From contig JABTBR010000051.1 of assembly GCA_013284265.1 (NCBI GenBank), positions 1 to 54,164 on the forward strand: a stretch of DNA of 54,164 nt. The letters run 5' to 3'. Below the pieces are notes generated by a model. It saw only the letters and a program-made list of their open reading frames with translations, was not told the origin of the DNA and did no database searches. The DNA is from Oxalobacteraceae bacterium (GTDB lineage Bacteria; Pseudomonadota; Gammaproteobacteria; Burkholderiales; Burkholderiaceae_D). The position numbers and the translations under genes are program-made. Positions 1 to 9,112 of the stretch are shown one piece after another. The first letter of the stretch is position 1; every line of letters begins with the position of its first letter.

Positions 1-23
1 GCGCCGTGGCACGCCTCAGTTAG

Positions 24-54
24 TCAGCCCCCAGGGTTACGCCGTGGGTTTCTT
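24..54. repeat. Dispersed palindromic element, copy 1 (partial)
   Basis: This is the right half of the palindrome seen whole at 20697-20760. It reads like TCAGACCCCAGG followed by the outer arm GCCGTGGGTT, with two substitutions in the inner part. The left half is not recognisable in bases 1-23, so the copy is decayed or recombined. The outer arm is read as the last codons and the stop codon of the esterase on the minus strand. Confidence 0.7.
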
Positions 55-1527
55 AATCAAGCCGCGTCTGGCACTGGCCGCGCTAACCGGCTTGCGGCTA
101 TGCCGCGCAAAAAAGTCGAGCATCATCTTGCTCGCGTCCGGCCCGGCCTTGGCGTGATACTTCAGTTCCGGGTCGCCGCCGCTCCAGGCATGGTCCAGAT
201 CGGACACTTGCGCCACCCGCAGCATCACCTTGCGCCCCACCACAAAATCGCGAATCTCATGGCGGTTGCGGCTGCCATTGCGGGTACCGGGCTTCAAGGT
301 CACACGCGGCGCAATATCGGCCCCTATCCGGTTCAACAACATGGTCTGGCGCACCAGCTGGCTTTGATTGACCGGCCGCACCACCTTGTCATCCAGGCCC
401 TGGATCAACAGCGTGGGCATGGCCGGATAGTCCGGTTTGCGCGCCATCACCTCATGAATCGCATGCTCCACGCGCATCCCCGCGCCATGCTGCATCACGC
501 CCAGCGCACCGATGGTGCTATGGCCGCCGCCGTACACCGGGCCTGAATGCAGGCCCACGGCGGCGATCAGGTCGGGCCGGTTCAGGGCGATGATATTCGC
601 CATGCCCGCGCCGGCGGAAATGCCACACACATACACGCGGCGCCTGTCGACGGGATGCTGCGCCAGCACCTGCTCGATCATGCCGGCGATCATGGCTGTC
701 TCGCCGCCGCCCTCCTGCACCGCGCGGTCGAACCAGCGCCAGCAGCGATGCGCCTGCGAGCTCACCAGTTGCTGCGGATACAGCACGGCAAACCCCTTCT
801 TCTCGGCCAGCTGATTCATGCGCGTCCCTTGCGCGAACTGGGTCGCACTCTGCTGGCAACCGTGCAGCATGACGATCAGCGGAACGCCCGCGGTGGCGGC
901 CTTGGCTGGTACATTTTTAGGAAGATATAACCAGTAGCTCATGCGCCGTCCCGGCATGGCGCCGGCTTCGACCGGCGCGGAGTAATGGGAGGCGAGCCAC
1001 TTGCCCGGAGCCGAAACACCGGGCGCACGCGCGCTGCGCGCGGTGGCGCTGGACGCCGCCGGCGCGCGTACCGGTCTGATGGGACTGGCCGGCTTGGCTG
1101 GTTTGGCCGGGCGTGCCGGCGCCTTGGCACGTGCGGCGGGACGGGGATCGGGCTGGGCCGGCCATGCGCTCAGATCGCTACGGCTGCGTGCCAGCGGCCA
1201 GCTATCGATCCAGGGATCGGGCCGGGCCAGCGCCGCGCTTGCGGTTTTTGAAACAGGCTTGGCAGTCTTTGCCCGAACGCGCGGTGCGGGCTTGGCAAGC
1301 GCGGGCTTGGGCCGCGTCGGCGGCAACATCAACAGCGTTGCCAGCGCCGAAGGCTGCGCGGGCTTGGCGCGCGGTGTGGCCTTGGGTTTGGCGGCCTTGC
1401 GCGGCGCCTTGGCTGGCTTGGGCACGGTAAACAGGCTCGCCACCATCTTGCCAACACTCAGCCGCTGCGCCTTGCCCGATTTCACCAGGGTGCGCAACAA
1501 GCGTGCGCCCATTGCGGTCTTCACCAT
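37..1527 (-). CDS. PHB depolymerase-family esterase
   Basis: An alpha/beta-hydrolase of the extracellular PHB depolymerase/feruloyl-esterase type (Esterase_phd), expected to cleave short polyester or carboxylic ester bonds. The catalytic domain covers about residues 190-475. It has an HGC oxyanion segment (222-224), the lipase box GISAG with nucleophile Ser304, a likely acid in GLDDKVV (about 380) and His446 in DLDHAWSGG. Residues 35-175 are a long Ala/Lys/Pro-rich linker without known domain. The N-terminus (MVKTAMGARLLRTLVKSGKAQ) is basic but lacks a clear hydrophobic signal core, so export is uncertain. Relatives are annotated as PHB depolymerase, but no substrate-binding domain is visible and the polymer specificity is unproven. 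The final residues KPTA and the stop codon come from the palindromic repeat at the window edge. Confidence 0.88.
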   Translation of the reverse strand: MVKTAMGARLLRTLVKSGKAQRLSVGKMVASLFTVPKPAKAPRKAAKPKATPRAKPAQPSALATLLMLPPTRPKPALAKPAPRVRAKTAKPVSKTASAALARPDPWIDSWPLARSRSDLSAWPAQPDPRPAARAKAPARPAKPAKPASPIRPVRAPAASSATARSARAPGVSAPGKWLASHYSAPVEAGAMPGRRMSYWLYLPKNVPAKAATAGVPLIVMLHGCQQSATQFAQGTRMNQLAEKKGFAVLYPQQLVSSQAHRCWRWFDRAVQEGGGETAMIAGMIEQVLAQHPVDRRRVYVCGISAGAGMANIIALNRPDLIAAVGLHSGPVYGGGHSTIGALGVMQHGAGMRVEHAIHEVMARKPDYPAMPTLLIQGLDDKVVRPVNQSQLVRQTMLLNRIGADIAPRVTLKPGTRNGSRNRHEIRDFVVGRKVMLRVAQVSDLDHAWSGGDPELKYHAKAGPDASKMMLDFFARHSRKPVSAASARRGLIKKPTA

Positions 1528-1668
1528 GACAGCGCTCCCTCAGCCCGCAGGGATGCTGCGGATGCACATGAAGGTCCAATCGGCAACTTCCCCAGTTTCT
1601 TGCTGTCGATACACTTGCATTGCTTCATGTCGTTTACCCTCCCATGTTGCAATGCAGTATATCGGTGT

Positions 1669-1690
1669 AAAAAGCGCCCGTTGGTGCGCT
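1669..1690 (-). terminator. Possible intrinsic terminator after hrpA
   Basis: Read on the minus strand, the hairpin AGCGC-(8 nt)-GCGCT is followed directly by TTTTT. It lies about 20 bp beyond the hrpA stop codon and before the esterase gene on the same strand. The stem is only 5 bp, so it may be weak. Confidence 0.4.
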
Positions 1691-1711
1691 AGCGCTCCGT
1701 AGGCGCGGAAT

Positions 1712-4700
1712 TTATCGCAGCATCGACTCCCACACTTTTTGCAAGCGCTTGACCGACACCGGCATCGGCGTGCGCAACTCCTGGGCATACAGGGACACCC
1801 GCAGCTCTTCCAGCATCCAGCGGAATTCGACCAGCTTCGGATCGGTATTCTTGCCGGCCGTGCGGTCCTTGCCGGCGCGCTGGAACGGCGTGGCGGCCTG
1901 CAGCCACTCGCCCATCAGCTTGGTATCGCGGGCCGGATCGCCGCGCAGTTTTTCGATGCGCACATTGATCGCCTTCAGATAGCGCGGGAAATGCGCCAGC
2001 TGGCTGTATTCGTTCTCCAGCAGGAAGCGCTTGTGCACCAGTCCCTGCAACTGCGCCTGCATATCGGCCGAGGCGGCCGCGGGCAAGCCCTGCAGGCGTT
2101 TCGGCAGGCCATGGAACTCGGTCAGCACCTGCGACAGCAGGCGCGCGATCTCGTTCACTAGCAGCACCAGGCGCGACTTGCCCTCGTCCTTGCGCTTGCT
2201 GAAGGTGGCCGCGTCGATCGGCAGCGGGTCCTGCAGACAGGCGATATCGAGCGCCTTGTTGATGATCTGCTCGCGCAACTCTTCCTGCGAACCGAGCGCC
2301 ATGAACTGCATGCCCATCTGCTGCAGGCCGGGGATGCTCTTCTCGATAAACTTGATCTGATCCTTCAGCTGCAAGGCGAACAGGCGGCGCAGGCCCACCC
2401 GGTGCGTGCGTGCGGCCACGGTCGGGTCGTCGAACACTTCCAGGTCGCAGTGCGTGCCCTTGTCCACCAGCGCCGGGAAGCCGATCAAGGTCAGCTTGCC
2501 CTGCTTGATCTCCAGCAGTTCCGGCAACTCGCCGAAGGTCCAGCTGCTCAGACCCAGATGGGCGCCGGTCGGCGCCGGTGCCGAATCGGCCACCACACCC
2601 TTGCCAGCGGCCGGCTTGCCCGGCACCGAAGCCGCTCCTGCGCCGGCCAGCGTGCCCGCCTTGCCTGCATTCGGCGCACCGGCCAGTGGCAGCGCACCGG
2701 CCGATGGCGCCGACACTTCCGCCATCTTCTGGAAACTCTGGCGCGCCTGCCCGCCAAATTCAGCCTGCAAGGTAGCCAGGTTGCGCCCCATCTCCAGCTG
2801 ACGGCCATGCTCGTCGATGACCTTGAAGTTCATGAAGTGGTGCGCGGGCAGGGTCTCCGGCTTGAAGTCCGTGCTCAGTACATGAATCGTGATCTGGGCG
2901 CGGATGTCGGCGATGATCGCGTCGATCAGATCGCCCCGGCCAAACACGCCCGCCTCGTGCACGCGCTCGCAGAACTTGGCCGCGTAGTCCGGCAGCGGCA
3001 CGCAGTGACGGCGCAGCTTCTGCGGCAGGGACTTGAGCAGCAGGTGAACTTTCTCCTTCAGCATGCCCGGCACCAGCCACTCGCAGCGCTCGCGCGGCAA
3101 CTGGTTCAGCGCGAACAGCGGCACCGACATGGTGACGCCATCGCGCAGGCTGCCCGGCTCGAAGTGATAGGTCAGCTGCATTTCCAGCCCGGTGACCGAC
3201 ATCATCTTGGGGAACAGGTCGGTCGTCACGCCAGCTGCTTCGTGGCGCATCAACTCGTCACGGTTCAGGTACAGCAGCTTGGGTTCGGCGGCGGTGGCGT
3301 CCTTGTGCCACTTCTCGAAACCGGCGCCATTGACCACATCGGCCGGCAGCAGCTTGTCGTAGAAGGCGGCGATCAGTTCATCGTCGACCAGCACGTCCAG
3401 GCGGCGCGACTTGTGCTCCAGGTTCTCGATATCCTTGATCAGCTTGTGGTTGTGCGCGAAGAACGGCGCGCGGGTATCGTAGTCGCCGCCCACCAGTGCG
3501 TCGCGAATGAAGATCTCGCGCGCCTCGACCGGATTGAACAGGCCGTAATTGATGCGGCGCTGGCTATACACCACCAGGCCGTACAGGGTGGCGCGCTCGG
3601 ACGCGGTGACCTGGGCCGAGCGTTTTTCCCAGCGCGGTTCGCCCCAGGATTTCTTCAGCAGGTGGTCGCCGACCTTTTCCAGCCACTCCGGCTGGATCTG
3701 CGCCACGCAGCGCGCATACAGGCGCGTGGTGTCCACCAGCTCGGCCGCCATGATCCACTTGCCCGGCTTTTTCAGCAGCGAAGAACCGGGCCACACATTG
3801 AACTTGATGCCGCGCGCGCCGAGGAAGCCGGCGCCCGGCTCATCTTCGCCCTTGAAGCCGATATTGCCCAGCAAGCCGGTCAGCAGGGCCATGTGCAGGT
3901 TTTCGTAGGTGGCCGGTGCGTCGTTCATGCGCCAGCCCTGCTCCTTGACGATGGTCAGCAGCTGCGAATGCACGTCGCGCCATTCGCGCAGGCGCAGCTG
4001 CGACAGGAAGTTGGCGCGGCAGTTGTCCTGCAGCTGGCGATTGGTTTTCTTGTGCTCGATGGCGCCTTCGAACCAGCGCCAGATCTTGATGTAGCTGAGG
4101 AATTCGGACTTCTCGTCGGCGAACTTCTTGTGCGCCTCGTCGGCCGCCTGCTGGTGTTCCAGCGGACGGTCGCGCGGGTCCTGCACCGACAGCGCCGACG
4201 CCACGATCAGCACCTCGGTCAGGCAGACGTTGTCCAGCGCGGCCAGGATCATGCGGCCCACGCGCGGATCGAGCGGCAGCTTGGCCAGCTTGTGGCCCAG
4301 CGCCGTCAGCTGATTGTACTCATCGACCGCGCCCAGCTCCTGCAGCAGCTGGTAGCCGTCGGCGATCGCGCGCGCCAGCGGCGGCTCGATGAAGGGGAAG
4401 GTTTCCACATCGGTCAGATGCAGAGACTTCATGCGCAGGATGACCGAGGCCAGCGAGGAACGCAGGATTTCCGGCTCGGTGAATTTCGGGCGCAGCAGAT
4501 AGTCCTGCTCTTCGTACAGGCGGATACAGACGCCATCGGCCACGCGGCCGCAACGGCCGGCGCGCTGATTGGCCGCGGATTGAGCGATCGGCTCGATCTG
4601 CAGTTGTTCGACCTTGTTGCGGTAGCTATAGCGCTTGACGCGCGCCACGCCGGCATCGACCACGTAGCGGATGCCCGGCACCGTCAGCGAGGTTTCCGCC

Positions 4701-6178
4701 ACGTTGGTGGCCAGCACGATGCGGCGCGCATTGCCGGTCTTGAAGACGCGCTCCTGCTCTTCGGCCGACAGGCGCGCGAACAGCGGCAGGATTTCCACAT
4801 GCGGAGGATGATGCTTGCGCAGCGCTTCGGCCGCGTCGCGGATCTCGCGCTCACCCGGCAGGAACACCAGCACGTCGCCGGAACCGAGGCGGCACAGCTC
4901 TTCCACCGCGTCCACCACCGCATCCATCATGTCGCGCTTGTCGCGCGCGGCGGCCGCTTTCGGCACCGGACGGCTGGCGGCATCGCTGCCGCCCACCACC
5001 ACCTGGTCGCGTTCGACCGGGCGATAGCGTACTTCCACCTGGTACAGGCGGCCGGACACTTCAATCACCGGCGCCGGTTTCTCGGGCGAGCCGAAATGGC
5101 GCGCGAAGCGTTCGGCATCGATGGTCGCCGAGGTGATGATCACCTTCAGGTCGGGGCGGCGCGGCAGCAGCTGCTTCAGGTAGCCGAGCAGGAAATCGAT
5201 GTTCAGGCTGCGTTCGTGCGCCTCATCGATGATGATGGTGTCGTAGTTCTTCAGCAGCGGGTCGGTCTGGGTCTCGGCCAGCAGGATACCGTCGGTCATC
5301 AGCTTGACCGAGGCGCCGCGCGTCAGCGTGTCGGCGAAGCGCACCTTGAAGCCCACGGTTTCGCCCAGCGGCGTGCCCAGCTCCTGGGCGATGCGCTTGG
5401 CGGTGGACGAGGCCGCGATCCGGCGCGGCTGGGTGTGGCCGATCAGGCCGGCCTGGCCGCGCCCCAGTTCCAGACAGATTTTCGGCAACTGGGTGGTCTT
5501 GCCGGAGCCGGTCTCGCCGGAGACGATGATGACCTGATTGTTTTGCAGCGCCTCGGCGATCTCCTGGCGCCGGCCCGATACCGGCAAGTCTTCAGGGTAG
5601 GTAATCGGCGGCAGCGGATTGCGGAAAGCCCGCTCGGCGACCCGCGCCGCCTGCTCTTCCGGCGTCAGGCGCGGCCTGCGCTCGCCGGCCGGACGCTCCT
5701 GTCCTTCAGCGCGTGGCGCGCGCTGAGCGTCCTGCCCTTGCGGACGCGGCGCGCGTGGGCCGCCCTGTCCCTCGGGGCGCTGACCACGTCCCCCCTGGGC
5801 CACCTGGCCTTCCGGGCGCGGACCGCGTGGCGCACGCTCGGACTGTCCTTCGGGACGCGCAGTACGCTGCCCCTGCTCCCCCGCCGGGCGGGTGCCACGC
5901 GGCTCGCGCGGCCCACGCTCGCCCTGAGGCGCAGCGCCATCGGGACGCGGCCCCCGCTGGCCCTGCCCTTCCGGTCTTGGGCCGCGCGGCGGCCGTGGCG
6001 GCTGCCCCTCGGCCCGGCCCTGCGCGGCGCCAGCGGCCCTGCCAGCGCCTTCCTGGCGCGGACGTGGCTGTCCCTGCGGCGCATGCGCTGCGGCCGCCTG
6101 CGGACGGTTTGAAGGGGGCATGGAGGCGCCTGCGGGCGTGGATGAGGCGTTTTTAGGTTTATTGCTGGCTTCGGACAT
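1712..6178 (-). CDS. hrpA: ATP-dependent RNA helicase HrpA
   Basis: A DEAH-box RNA helicase of the HrpA family, acting on structured RNA and ribosomes with ATP hydrolysis in the cytoplasm. Walker A GETGSGKTT is at residues 221-229 and the DEAH box at 318-321. The helicase C, HA2 and OB-fold regions follow, then the long HrpA-specific C-terminal part. At 1488 aa it is longer than E. coli HrpA (about 1300). Two additions account for this: residues 1-175, almost wholly Arg/Gly/Pro/Gln/Glu with repeated RPEGQ-like units, and a small Ala/Gly/Pro-rich insert near residue 1180. The first resembles disordered RNA-binding RGG-type tails. The start codon lies 45 bp from the divergent argA, and its Shine-Dalgarno is weak. 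Confidence 0.95.
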   Translation of the reverse strand: MSEASNKPKNASSTPAGASMPPSNRPQAAAAHAPQGQPRPRQEGAGRAAGAAQGRAEGQPPRPPRGPRPEGQGQRGPRPDGAAPQGERGPREPRGTRPAGEQGQRTARPEGQSERAPRGPRPEGQVAQGGRGQRPEGQGGPRAPRPQGQDAQRAPRAEGQERPAGERRPRLTPEEQAARVAERAFRNPLPPITYPEDLPVSGRRQEIAEALQNNQVIIVSGETGSGKTTQLPKICLELGRGQAGLIGHTQPRRIAASSTAKRIAQELGTPLGETVGFKVRFADTLTRGASVKLMTDGILLAETQTDPLLKNYDTIIIDEAHERSLNIDFLLGYLKQLLPRRPDLKVIITSATIDAERFARHFGSPEKPAPVIEVSGRLYQVEVRYRPVERDQVVVGGSDAASRPVPKAAAARDKRDMMDAVVDAVEELCRLGSGDVLVFLPGEREIRDAAEALRKHHPPHVEILPLFARLSAEEQERVFKTGNARRIVLATNVAETSLTVPGIRYVVDAGVARVKRYSYRNKVEQLQIEPIAQSAANQRAGRCGRVADGVCIRLYEEQDYLLRPKFTEPEILRSSLASVILRMKSLHLTDVETFPFIEPPLARAIADGYQLLQELGAVDEYNQLTALGHKLAKLPLDPRVGRMILAALDNVCLTEVLIVASALSVQDPRDRPLEHQQAADEAHKKFADEKSEFLSYIKIWRWFEGAIEHKKTNRQLQDNCRANFLSQLRLREWRDVHSQLLTIVKEQGWRMNDAPATYENLHMALLTGLLGNIGFKGEDEPGAGFLGARGIKFNVWPGSSLLKKPGKWIMAAELVDTTRLYARCVAQIQPEWLEKVGDHLLKKSWGEPRWEKRSAQVTASERATLYGLVVYSQRRINYGLFNPVEAREIFIRDALVGGDYDTRAPFFAHNHKLIKDIENLEHKSRRLDVLVDDELIAAFYDKLLPADVVNGAGFEKWHKDATAAEPKLLYLNRDELMRHEAAGVTTDLFPKMMSVTGLEMQLTYHFEPGSLRDGVTMSVPLFALNQLPRERCEWLVPGMLKEKVHLLLKSLPQKLRRHCVPLPDYAAKFCERVHEAGVFGRGDLIDAIIADIRAQITIHVLSTDFKPETLPAHHFMNFKVIDEHGRQLEMGRNLATLQAEFGGQARQSFQKMAEVSAPSAGALPLAGAPNAGKAGTLAGAGAASVPGKPAAGKGVVADSAPAPTGAHLGLSSWTFGELPELLEIKQGKLTLIGFPALVDKGTHCDLEVFDDPTVAARTHRVGLRRLFALQLKDQIKFIEKSIPGLQQMGMQFMALGSQEELREQIINKALDIACLQDPLPIDAATFSKRKDEGKSRLVLLVNEIARLLSQVLTEFHGLPKRLQGLPAAASADMQAQLQGLVHKRFLLENEYSQLAHFPRYLKAINVRIEKLRGDPARDTKLMGEWLQAATPFQRAGKDRTAGKNTDPKLVEFRWMLEELRVSLYAQELRTPMPVSVKRLQKVWESMLR

Positions 6179-6194
6179 TGTTTTTTACAGGTAT

Positions 6195-6225
6195 TTGGCG
6201 CGGACATCGCGCAGCGAATTATAAT
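6195..6225 (+). promoter_or_regulatory. Promoter of argA (perfect -10)
   Basis: A perfect TATAAT lies at 6220-6225, with TTGGCG as a possible -35 at 6195-6200 (19-bp spacer, longer than ideal). Transcription would start near 6232, which is at the ATG of 6233. The box overlaps the upstream ATG at 6224, so that ATG would not be in the transcript made here. Confidence 0.55.
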
Positions 6226-6232
6226 GCGGCTA

Positions 6233-7543
6233 ATGGAAAACCCTACCCAATTCGTCCAATGGCTGCGTTCGGTCGCACCCTACATCCACGCCTTCCGTGG
6301 CAAGACCTTCGTGGTCGCCTTCCCCGGTGAACTCGTTACCGCCGGCGCCTTGCCCGAGCTGGCGCAGGATTTGTCCCTGCTGCACGCCCTCGGCATCCGC
6401 GTCGTGGTGGTGCACGGTTCGCGTCCGCAGGTGGCCGAACAGCTGGCCTTGCGTAACGTCGAAGGCCGCTTCACCAATGGCGTGCGGATCACCGACATCG
6501 CCGCCCTCGAATGCGCCAAAGAGGCCGCCGGCGAGCTGCGCCTCGATATTGAAGCCGCCTTCAGCCAGGGTTTGCCCAACACCCCGATGGCCCACTCGGC
6601 CATCCGCATCATCTCCGGCAACTTCGTCACGGCCCGCCCGCTGGGCGTGATCGATGGCGTGGATCTGGAGCTGACCGGCATCACCCGCAAGGTCGACGCC
6701 GAAACCATCCATTCCATATTGGGCGCCAACGGCCTGGTACTGCTGTCGCCACTGGGCTTCTCGCCCACCGGCGAAGCCTTCAACCTGACCATGGAAGACG
6801 TGGCCGTCTCGGCCGCCGTGGCCCTGCATGCCGACAAACTGATCTTCGTCAGCGAAGTGCCGATGATGACCGACGCCGGCGGCAGCGAAATCCGCGAACT
6901 GTCCTCGCACCAGGCCGAGGCCGTGCTGCAAGCCGGCTTCCTGCCGCCCGACACCGCCTTCTACCTGCAACACGCCATCAAGGCCTGCAACAGCGGCGTG
7001 CCGCGCGCCCACATCGTCTCGTTTTCCACCGACGGCTCGGCCCTGCTGGAACTGTTCACCCACGATGGCGTGGGCACCATGATCAGCCACGAGAACCTGG
7101 AAAGCCTGCGCCAGGCCAGCATCGAGGACGTCGGCGGCATCATCAAGCTGATCGAACCGCTGGAAGCGGACGGCACCCTGGTCAAGCGCGGGCGCGAACT
7201 GATCGAACGCGAGATCGACTACTTCTCCGTCATCGAGCACGATGGCGTGATCTTCGGCTGCGCCGCGCTGTACCCCTTCCCCGAGCAGAAGATGGCCGAA
7301 ATGGCCTGCCTGACCGTCAATCCCGAGGTGCAAGCCCAGGGCGACGGCGAGCGTATTCTCAAGCACATGGAAAACCGCGCCCGCGCGATCGGCATCACCA
7401 AGCTGTTCGTGCTCACCACCCGCACCTCGCACTGGTTCCAGAAACGCGGCTTCGTGCCCGCCACCGTCGATGCGCTGCCGAAGGACCGCCAGCGCATGTA
7501 TAACTGGCAGCGCAAATCCCAGGTTCTGGTGAAGTCTTTATAA
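6233..7543 (+). CDS. argA: Amino-acid N-acetyltransferase (N-acetylglutamate synthase)
   Basis: Classical ArgA: an N-terminal amino-acid-kinase-like domain (about residues 15-290) joined to a C-terminal GNAT domain (about 295-436). It acetylates glutamate with acetyl-CoA, the first step of arginine synthesis. The kinase-like domain normally binds arginine for feedback control. Length (436 aa from this start) matches E. coli ArgA (443). An in-frame ATG also exists at 6224, adding MRL; I prefer 6233 because the -10 box covers the first ATG and because MENPTQFVQWLRS looks like the family N-terminus. There is no Shine-Dalgarno before either ATG. The gene is followed 33 bp later by yggX, which may be co-transcribed. 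Confidence 0.95.
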   Translation: MENPTQFVQWLRSVAPYIHAFRGKTFVVAFPGELVTAGALPELAQDLSLLHALGIRVVVVHGSRPQVAEQLALRNVEGRFTNGVRITDIAALECAKEAAGELRLDIEAAFSQGLPNTPMAHSAIRIISGNFVTARPLGVIDGVDLELTGITRKVDAETIHSILGANGLVLLSPLGFSPTGEAFNLTMEDVAVSAAVALHADKLIFVSEVPMMTDAGGSEIRELSSHQAEAVLQAGFLPPDTAFYLQHAIKACNSGVPRAHIVSFSTDGSALLELFTHDGVGTMISHENLESLRQASIEDVGGIIKLIEPLEADGTLVKRGRELIEREIDYFSVIEHDGVIFGCAALYPFPEQKMAEMACLTVNPEVQAQGDGERILKHMENRARAIGITKLFVLTTRTSHWFQKRGFVPATVDALPKDRQRMYNWQRKSQVLVKSL

Positions 7544-7576
7544 TCACGGTTTTAGACCGCTTTAGGAGCAACACAG

Positions 7577-7849
7577 ATGGCCCGCACCGTTCATTGCATT
7601 AAACTCAACAAAGACGCCGAAGGCCTGGACTTCCCCCCGTATCCGGGCGAGCTGGGCAAAAAGATCTATGAATCGGTGTCGAAAGAAGCCTGGGCCGGCT
7701 GGCTCAAGCACCAGACCATGCTGGTCAACGAAAACCGCCTGAACCTGGCCGACCTGCGCGCGCGCAAATACCTGGCCACGCAGATGGAAAAGCACTTCTT
7801 CGGTGACGGCGCCGACGCCGCCATGGGTTACGTGCCGCCGGCGGACTAA
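7577..7849 (+). CDS. yggX: Fe(2+)-trafficking / oxidative damage protection protein YggX
   Basis: A 90-residue cytoplasmic protein of the YggX family, which protects iron-sulphur enzymes from oxidative damage and is proposed to handle labile Fe(II). The N-terminal RTVHCIKL segment with its conserved Cys, the GLDFPPYPGELGKKI motif and the WLKHQTMLVNENRLN motif are all diagnostic. The length is that of the family. A good ribosome site (TAGGAG) lies 8-10 nt before the ATG. It follows argA closely and ends just before a strong bidirectional terminator. Confidence 0.97.
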   Translation: MARTVHCIKLNKDAEGLDFPPYPGELGKKIYESVSKEAWAGWLKHQTMLVNENRLNLADLRARKYLATQMEKHFFGDGADAAMGYVPPAD

Positions 7850-7888
7850 GCCGCAGCAGACGCGGGCCGCCCGGCGGTTCGCCCAGTA

Positions 7889-7913
7889 AAAAAGGCGCCT
7901 GTGGCGCCTTTTT
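7889..7913. terminator. Bidirectional intrinsic terminator
   Basis: A perfect 11-bp stem (AAAAAGGCGCC / GGCGCCTTTTT) closes a TGT loop between the convergent yggX and lipoprotein genes. With an A-run on one side and a T-run on the other it can act in both directions. Confidence 0.9.
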
Positions 7914-7956
7914 GTCGTTCTTGCCGCCGCACTTGCGGCAGCACTTACTGCAGCAC

Positions 7957-8337
7957 TTACTGCATCGGTTTGCATTGCCGCAGTTCGCAGCGCGCCATGA
8001 AGACCTTGCCGTTTTCGCAAGCCATGCGGTAGACCTCGACCGGCCCCGCAGGGGTCATCAAGCCCGCCCCCACGCCGCCGGTGCAGCCTTGCTGCTTGGC
8101 CAGGTTCTCCACCGTGGCCGACGAGATGCCGGGATTGAACTCCACCTTGACGATGTCCACGCCATTGATGCCGACGCGCCTGGTGCCATCGCTGTTGACG
8201 GTGGGCTGGACCGGCTTGCGCTTGGCCGCCAGCACTCTTGCATCGGCCGCCGCAGCTTCCTTTTGTTTGGTCGCGGACGAGGAACAAGCGCTTACCAGCA
8301 CACTACAAGACAACAACAGCAACAAAGTACGCTTCAT
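7957..8337 (-). CDS. Small lipoprotein of unknown function
   Basis: A 126-residue predicted lipoprotein. The N-terminus MKRTLLLLLSCSVLVSAC has a basic end, a hydrophobic core and a lipobox (VSAC). The mature part is short, with a polar linker and four further Cys residues near the C-terminus (QQGCTGG, MACEN, RCELRQCK) that could form disulphides in the periplasm. I do not recognise the family. The ATG at 8337 is preferred over the in-frame TTG at 8340 because GAGAG lies 6 nt before it. The gene is downstream of rpiA on the same strand, about 97 bp away. Confidence 0.75.
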   Translation of the reverse strand: MKRTLLLLLSCSVLVSACSSSATKQKEAAAADARVLAAKRKPVQPTVNSDGTRRVGINGVDIVKVEFNPGISSATVENLAKQQGCTGGVGAGLMTPAGPVEVYRMACENGKVFMARCELRQCKPMQ

Positions 8338-8434
8338 CAATGGCTCTCACAGTGAAAATGCGGGGGGTCAGGTCTGGCATTCAGACACGGGCACAGCCGC
8401 GCCGGGCGCGCCCGGCCGTTCTGGCCGATCCGGT

Positions 8435-9112
8435 TTAGAAGGTCAGCTTGCGCACGCCTTCCGGCATGCCCAGCAGACAGACATTGGCGCCGCGCTGGGC
8501 GAACAGGCCGACGGCGATCACGCCGACGATCTGGTTGATCTGCGCCTCGAGCGCCAGCGGATCGGTGATCGCCAGGCCGGATACGTCGATCAGCTCGCCG
8601 CCATTGTCGGTGATGAAGGCCTGCTCGCTGCCCGGTTTCAGGCGCAGCTTGGGCTGGCCGCCCAGGCTTGCCAGACGGCGCATGACGGCGTTGCGCGCCA
8701 TCGGCAGCACTTCCACCGGCAGCGGGAACTTGCCCATCACTTCGACCAGCTTGGAGCCGTCGGCGATGCAGACGAATTGTTTCGACACCGAGGCGACGAT
8801 TTTTTCGCGCGTCAGCGCCGCGCCGCCGCCCTTGATCATCGCACCGGCGGCCGTGATTTCGTCGGCGCCATCGATGTAGACGGCGATTTCGCTCACTTCA
8901 TTGAGGTCGAACACGGGAATGCCGTGGCCGGCCAGGCGCGCCGCGGTCGCTTCGGACGACGCCACGGTACCCTTGATGCGATGCTTGATCTTGGCCAGCT
9001 CGTCGATGAAGAAATTGGCGGTCGAGCCGGTGCCTACGCCGATGATTTCGCCGTCGACCACGTAGTCGATGGCGGCGCGGGCAACAGCTTGTTTCAGTTC
9101 GTCTTGGGTCAT
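8435..9112 (-). CDS. rpiA: Ribose-5-phosphate isomerase A
   Basis: RpiA interconverts ribose-5-phosphate and ribulose-5-phosphate in the non-oxidative pentose phosphate pathway. The family segments are clear: GVGTGSTANFF near the N-terminus, the catalytic region IDGADEI, then KGGGAALTREKI. The 225-aa length matches the E. coli enzyme (219). The reading frame stays open far upstream, but the family N-terminus starts at MTQDELKQAVA, so I place the start at 9112. The region just upstream is AT-richer and holds no strong Shine-Dalgarno. Confidence 0.97.
   Translation of the reverse strand: MTQDELKQAVARAAIDYVVDGEIIGVGTGSTANFFIDELAKIKHRIKGTVASSEATAARLAGHGIPVFDLNEVSEIAVYIDGADEITAAGAMIKGGGAALTREKIVASVSKQFVCIADGSKLVEVMGKFPLPVEVLPMARNAVMRRLASLGGQPKLRLKPGSEQAFITDNGGELIDVSGLAITDPLALEAQINQIVGVIAVGLFAQRGANVCLLGMPEGVRKLTF

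Noticed and set aside
2402..6112. A 1236-residue open frame opposite hrpA
   Set aside because: It mirrors hrpA codon by codon, has a His/Gln/Arg-rich composition typical of antisense frames in high-GC DNA and shows no domain.
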